From Cyclobacteriaceae bacterium (lineage in GTDB: Bacteria; Bacteroidota; Bacteroidia; Cytophagales; Cyclobacteriaceae): DNA of 9,043 nt. The notes below the pieces were generated by a model. It did no database searches, had not been told where the DNA came from, and saw only the letters and a list, made by a program, of their open reading frames with translations. This document shows, in pieces, positions 5,438 to 9,043 of this stretch (the first letter of the stretch is position 1; each line of letters begins with the position of its first letter). The stretch lies in assembly GCA_029882675.1 (NCBI GenBank), contig JAOUKJ010000135.1:1-9043 (forward strand). The letters are read 5' to 3'. A program made the position numbers and the translations under genes.

Positions 5438-7792
5438 ATGAATGTCTGTCATCACTCCTTTGTTGCGTTTTTTATCATTCTGGCTCTTTCTTCTTTATCC
5501 TTTGGCCAAAAACGCAATCAAAAACAGGATGTAATCATGCCTTATCAGGATGCTACGCTACCTGTCAGCCAACGTATTGAAGACCTGGTGGCCAGGATGA
5601 CCCTGGCCGAAAAGATCGGTCAGATCAACATGCCCTGCGGTTATTTTAGTGAACTGGGCAATACACCGGACGAAAAGATGGACGGATGCCGGAAATTTAC
5701 TGCAGGCACTTTTTATGAAGGCATCGGTCCCGGAGGCGGCTTTTTCACATTGGCCAACAACGCCCTACACAAGGGGCCGCTACAACAAGCCAACTATTTC
5801 AATGAGCTTCAAAAAATAGCCATAGAAAAAACCCGCCTGGGCATTCCCCTTTTACAGGTGGAAGAAGGCACACATGGACTGATGTGTTCCGGGGGCACTA
5901 TATTTCCGGAAGGCCCTGCCCTGGGAAGTAGCTGGAATATGGATCTGGTCGCACAGGTTTATACGGCCGCTGCCCGTGAAGCCCGTGCTATAGGTGTCCA
6001 CGAGCTATTCACCCTGGTGATCGAACCCATCCGGGATCCCCGACTGGGTCGAAACCAGGAAGCCTATAGCGAAGATCCTTACCTCACTGCCCGCATCGCG
6101 GAAACCATCGTCCGGGCAGTTCAGGGCCATGACATTTCACGTGACGACAAGGTCGTTGCGGGTCTGTGCCATTACCCTGGCCAAAGCCAACCGGTCAGTG
6201 GGTTGGAGCGCGGGGCCATGGAAATATCAGAGCGCACCCTCAGGGAAATCTTTCTCCCCCCCTGGGAAGCAGGAATAAAAAAGGGTGGTGCTTTGGGCGT
6301 GATGGCTACCTACCCCACCATTGACGGTGTACCGGCACACAGCTCCTATGAAATCATGACCAAAATACTTCGGGGAGAGCTCGGTTTTGAAGGGCTGGTA
6401 CTCAGCGAGGGCAATGGCGTGAATACTCTTGTGTACACCGGCCTTGCTGCCACGGAAAAAGAGGCCGCAGCGTTGGTTGCTCATGCAGGTATGGATGTAA
6501 GTATCTCTTTCGATCAGGGCTATTTTGGGGAAATGATTGAAAACGTTGAGGAAGGCAAAGTTTCCATAGAAACCATCAACAGATCAGTACGCCGGGTACT
6601 TGAAACAAAATTCCGACTGGGCCTTTTTGATAATCCCTATGTCAATCCTGAAAAAGCAAAAGCGATTTCTCATACCCCGGAACATCAGCAACTGGCCTTA
6701 CAGGCCGCTCGTGAAGGCATTGTACTTCTGAAAAACGAGAATAATATTTTGCCCCTGAAAAAAAACTTAAAATCTATCGCCGTCATAGGCCCCAACGCCG
6801 ATGATGAAAAAAACCAATTGGGAGACTATGTCTCTGAGGTCGTATTGCAGGACATTACTACCGTACTTGAGGGCATAAAGAATGCAGTATCACCGGGCAC
6901 AACAGTAAATTTCGTAAAAGGGTGCAATGTAACTGGTGATGAATTAGATGAAATAGAGGCCGCCGTGGCAGCAGCAAAGGCATCTGAAATAGCCCTTGTA
7001 GTTTTGGGTGAAAATGAATGGCAAAAATCCAACAAGCAAGGCACCAACGGCGAAGGGTATGACGTGGCCACACTGGAGCTGACCGGAAGACAAAAAGAAC
7101 TGGTACAAAAAGTATATACTACGGGGACACCCACCATCGTAGTATTGATCAATGGGCGACCTTTGGCCACACCATGGATCGCTGAAAACGTGCCCGCCAT
7201 CGTAGAAGCCTGGATACCCGGCGAGAAAGGCGGGGAAGCCATTGCCGACATGCTCTTTGGAAAATTCAATCCCAGTGGCAAACTCACTGTGACTGTGCCC
7301 CGGCACGCGGGACAGTTGCCCGTCTATTACAACCACAAACCCTCAAAGAAATACTGGCTTGAAGAAGGCTGGGGCAACTCATATGCTGACATTGACCCCC
7401 GTCCGTTATTTGATTTCGGTTTTGGTTTATCCTATACTACTTATGAGTATAGCAATCTGGAAATTTCTCCTGAAACTGGCGGTGCAGGCAACTCTTTTAT
7501 CGTTTCTTTAGATGTTAAAAATACTGGTAGAATGGCCGGAAGTGAAGTAGTTCAGCTATACATCAGGGATAAAATCAGCACGGTAGTAAGGCCTGTGAAA
7601 GAACTGAAAGGATTTTCCAAAGTTCAACTTAATCCTGGAGAAACAAAGCATATACAGTTAACTCTGGGGCCAGATGAATTGAAATTACTGGATCGCAATA
7701 TGCATTGGGTTGTGGAACCCGGCGATTTCGAGGTGATGGCAGGCAGCTCCTCCGAAGACATTAGGTTGCAAGGCACTATCACCGTAAAATAA
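5438..7792 (+). CDS. Secreted glycoside hydrolase family 3 protein with atypical catalytic residues
   Basis: A 784-residue GH3 protein with a signal peptide (about 1-24, ending SFGQ), so probably periplasmic or exported. The N-terminal barrel domain runs from VARMTLAEKIGQIN (51-64) through RDPRLGRNQEAYSEDPYL (199-216) to FRLGLFDNP (392-400). The alpha/beta sandwich domain starts at REGIVLLKNENNILPL (425-440), includes GPNADDEKNQLGDY (451-464) and GEGYD (538-542, where the acid/base Glu is expected), and ends near FGFGLSYTTYEY (660-671). A fibronectin-III-like domain occupies about 686-784. By hand alignment, two key residues differ: the nucleophile motif usually read as Ser-Asp is LSEGNGV (322-328), putting Glu324 at the Asp position, and the Lys-His pair is Cys244-His245. 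The conserved 'YNxxxGxP' reads YPTIDGVP. The family cleaves beta-linked sugars such as glucosides or xylosides; the substrate here is uncertain. The reading frame is full length, with no decay. It starts 11 bp after the aminotransferase stop, so the two are likely co-transcribed. Confidence 0.92.
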   Translation: MNVCHHSFVAFFIILALSSLSFGQKRNQKQDVIMPYQDATLPVSQRIEDLVARMTLAEKIGQINMPCGYFSELGNTPDEKMDGCRKFTAGTFYEGIGPGGGFFTLANNALHKGPLQQANYFNELQKIAIEKTRLGIPLLQVEEGTHGLMCSGGTIFPEGPALGSSWNMDLVAQVYTAAAREARAIGVHELFTLVIEPIRDPRLGRNQEAYSEDPYLTARIAETIVRAVQGHDISRDDKVVAGLCHYPGQSQPVSGLERGAMEISERTLREIFLPPWEAGIKKGGALGVMATYPTIDGVPAHSSYEIMTKILRGELGFEGLVLSEGNGVNTLVYTGLAATEKEAAALVAHAGMDVSISFDQGYFGEMIENVEEGKVSIETINRSVRRVLETKFRLGLFDNPYVNPEKAKAISHTPEHQQLALQAAREGIVLLKNENNILPLKKNLKSIAVIGPNADDEKNQLGDYVSEVVLQDITTVLEGIKNAVSPGTTVNFVKGCNVTGDELDEIEAAVAAAKASEIALVVLGENEWQKSNKQGTNGEGYDVATLELTGRQKELVQKVYTTGTPTIVVLINGRPLATPWIAENVPAIVEAWIPGEKGGEAIADMLFGKFNPSGKLTVTVPRHAGQLPVYYNHKPSKKYWLEEGWGNSYADIDPRPLFDFGFGLSYTTYEYSNLEISPETGGAGNSFIVSLDVKNTGRMAGSEVVQLYIRDKISTVVRPVKELKGFSKVQLNPGETKHIQLTLGPDELKLLDRNMHWVVEPGDFEVMAGSSSEDIRLQGTITVK

Positions 7793-7916
7793 CCGACATT
7801 CATTTACATTCTGCCTAATAAAGCATCCTACATCACACTGAAAAACCTGGCTTTTGAAAGTTTCTGCCACTGCTGTCTTTACCAATCTTCTGCCATTAAT
7901 TTTTGTTGATGAGGTC

Positions 7917-7964
7917 TGGAGGGGTATGCTTACTTCCTTACCCTCCATTGGCATTATTTTCTTT
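7917..7964 (+). terminator. Candidate terminator hairpin downstream of the GH3 gene
   Basis: TGGAGGGGTA (7917-7926) pairs with TACCCTCCA (7939-7947), giving nine base pairs with one bulged G and a 12-nt loop. A T-rich stretch follows at about 7954-7964 but begins several bases after the stem, so it is an imperfect rho-independent terminator. It lies 125 bp after the GH3 stop in the convergent spacer and could also serve the aldo/keto reductase transcript arriving from the right, though no suitable T-tract is on that side. Confidence 0.35.
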
Positions 7965-8022
7965 AGCGGCATAGCGGAGGGGATATTACTGCTCTCGTTT
8001 AAATCATGGCCCCTTCTTTATC

Positions 8023-9012
8023 TCACCACTTCTCTTTCATCAAATCCGGCCATATATCCTGCTCGTATATTTGCCTGACCTGATCCATATGTCCGGGTGA
8101 CAAGTCCGGCAACTCAGCAGCCTGAAGATTGGAAAGCACCTGCTCAGGACGCGAGGCTCCGGGGATCACACAGCTTACTTCCGGGAACATCAATATCCAC
8201 TTCAGGGCAATGGCCGCCAGGTTGGCATCTTTGGGAAACAGGGCTTTTATTTTCCCCACAACATCCAGTCCTTTCATATAATCGATGCCTGAAAAGGTTT
8301 CCCCTTTATCAAAGGCCTCTCCGTTACGGTTGAAAGTGCGGTGGTCGTCAGCACCAAAGGTAGTCGAAGCCGAATATTTTCCCGTTAAAAGTCCGCTGGC
8401 CAAAGGTACCCGCACAATAATCCCTACATTTTTTTTGGCTGCCTCCGAAAAAAACTTTTCTGCCGGTCGCTGCCGCAACATATTGAAAATGATCTGCACG
8501 GTCGTCACATTATCATACTCCACGGCCCTGAGCGCTTCTTCCACCTTCTCCACACTAACGCCCAGGTTTAAAATTTTTCCTTCTTTTTTCAGGTCGTCAA
8601 AAAGTCCGAAGATCTCCGGCCGGTTGTACGTCTCTGTAGGAGGACAATGTAGTTGGATGAGATCCAGGGTCTCCAGCCCCATGTTTTTCAGGCTGTCCTC
8701 CACAAATTGACGCAAGACCTTAGGTTGGTAGGCACTGTCAACATGAGGAGAAAGCTTCCGGCCGCACTTGGTAGCCACATAAATCCTTTCATTTCGTGAG
8801 TTAACCAACCGGCCCACGGCTTTTTCACTTTCACCATTGCCATATACATCGGCCGTATCAATAAAATTAATACCCTGATCTACCGCAGTATTTAATATCG
8901 CATCGGCATTGCGATGACTAAAATCCTCGCCCCACTTCCCTCCCACCTGCCAGGTTCCCAGGGCCATTCCTGTTATTTCAAAGCCTGTTTTTCCCAAAAA
9001 ACGCTTTTTCAT
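8023..9012 (-). CDS. Aldo/keto reductase, NAD(P)H-dependent
   Basis: A 329-residue soluble oxidoreductase of the aldo/keto reductase superfamily, which reduces aldehydes or ketones, including sugars, with NAD(P)H. The family pattern is complete: MKKRFLGKTGFEITGMALGT at the N-terminus, the catalytic tetrad Asp52 (in FIDTADVYG), Tyr57, Lys82 (in VATKCG) and His122 (in DLIQLHCPP), then VPLASGLLTGKY (202-213) and the cofactor-binding SCVIPGASRPEQVLSNL (280-296). The length is normal and the start at 9012 matches the family. The stop at 8023 converges with the GH3 gene across a 230-bp gap, so it is not in the aminotransferase operon. Its promoter would be at or beyond the right edge; the last 31 bp show nothing clear. 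The substrate cannot be inferred. A link to sugar metabolism is only suggested by the neighbours. Confidence 0.92.
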   Translation of the reverse strand: MKKRFLGKTGFEITGMALGTWQVGGKWGEDFSHRNADAILNTAVDQGINFIDTADVYGNGESEKAVGRLVNSRNERIYVATKCGRKLSPHVDSAYQPKVLRQFVEDSLKNMGLETLDLIQLHCPPTETYNRPEIFGLFDDLKKEGKILNLGVSVEKVEEALRAVEYDNVTTVQIIFNMLRQRPAEKFFSEAAKKNVGIIVRVPLASGLLTGKYSASTTFGADDHRTFNRNGEAFDKGETFSGIDYMKGLDVVGKIKALFPKDANLAAIALKWILMFPEVSCVIPGASRPEQVLSNLQAAELPDLSPGHMDQVRQIYEQDIWPDLMKEKW

Positions 9013-9043
9013 ACATCGTCATCTTTTTGTAAATAAACATTCA

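Noticed and set aside
6826..7336. Overlapping minus-strand frames of 130-153 codons inside the GH3 gene
   Set aside because: They are antisense shadows of a well-supported gene, with Ser/Pro/Thr-rich products of no known family.
7685..7972. A 95-codon open frame on the minus strand
   Set aside because: Its upper half is the antisense of the GH3 C-terminal domain and the product resembles no family.
7854..8078. A 74-codon open frame on the plus strand in the convergent spacer
   Set aside because: It overlaps the end of the aldo/keto reductase gene, contains the terminator-like hairpin and shows no recognisable domain. It looks like chance openness.

Overview
The window most likely comes from a Bacteroidota chromosome, perhaps Cytophagales-like. 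This is an inference from several signs: AT-rich spacers around moderately GC genes, no clear Shine-Dalgarno sequences, a lipoprotein whose post-cysteine residues resemble the Bacteroidota surface-export signal, a secreted family-3 glycosidase ending its signal peptide in Phe-Gly-Gln, and a PocR-AraC regulator. There is no rRNA, tRNA, CRISPR array, insertion sequence or phage gene that I can see.

Layout. The minus strand from 607 down to 1 carries the N-terminal part of a chemoreceptor-like membrane sensor that runs off the left edge. A gene-free AT-rich spacer follows (608-1215). Next are three minus-strand genes: a putative glycoside-hydrolase-like lipoprotein (1216-2331), a small SRPBCC-fold protein (2499-2936) and a PocR-AraC transcription regulator (3094-3987). 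A 146-bp divergent control region (3988-4133) holds a perfect 10-bp inverted repeat, an 8-bp direct repeat and a plausible Bacteroidota promoter. On the plus strand, a DegT/DnrJ/EryC1/StrS PLP aminotransferase (4134-5426) is followed 11 bp later by a secreted GH3 glycosidase (5438-7792). A convergent spacer (7793-8022) with a candidate terminator hairpin separates it from a minus-strand aldo/keto reductase (8023-9012).

How the parts may work together (inference). The PocR-AraC protein is well placed to sense a small ligand and switch on the divergent aminotransferase-GH3 pair. The GH3 enzyme would act outside the cytoplasm on a glycoside, and the PLP enzyme would act inside on a keto-sugar, cyclitol or amino-sugar. 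The aldo/keto reductase and the lipoprotein hydrolase could serve the same substrate, but nothing in the sequence ties them to it. No transporter (SusC/SusD or MFS) is in the window, so this is at best part of a utilisation locus.

The most unusual point is in the GH3 protein. By my hand alignment, the usual nucleophile aspartate of the Ser-Asp motif is Glu324 and the substrate-binding Lys of the Lys-His motif is Cys244, while the rest of the fold looks intact. That suggests a divergent GH3 subgroup with altered chemistry or substrate rather than a decayed gene.
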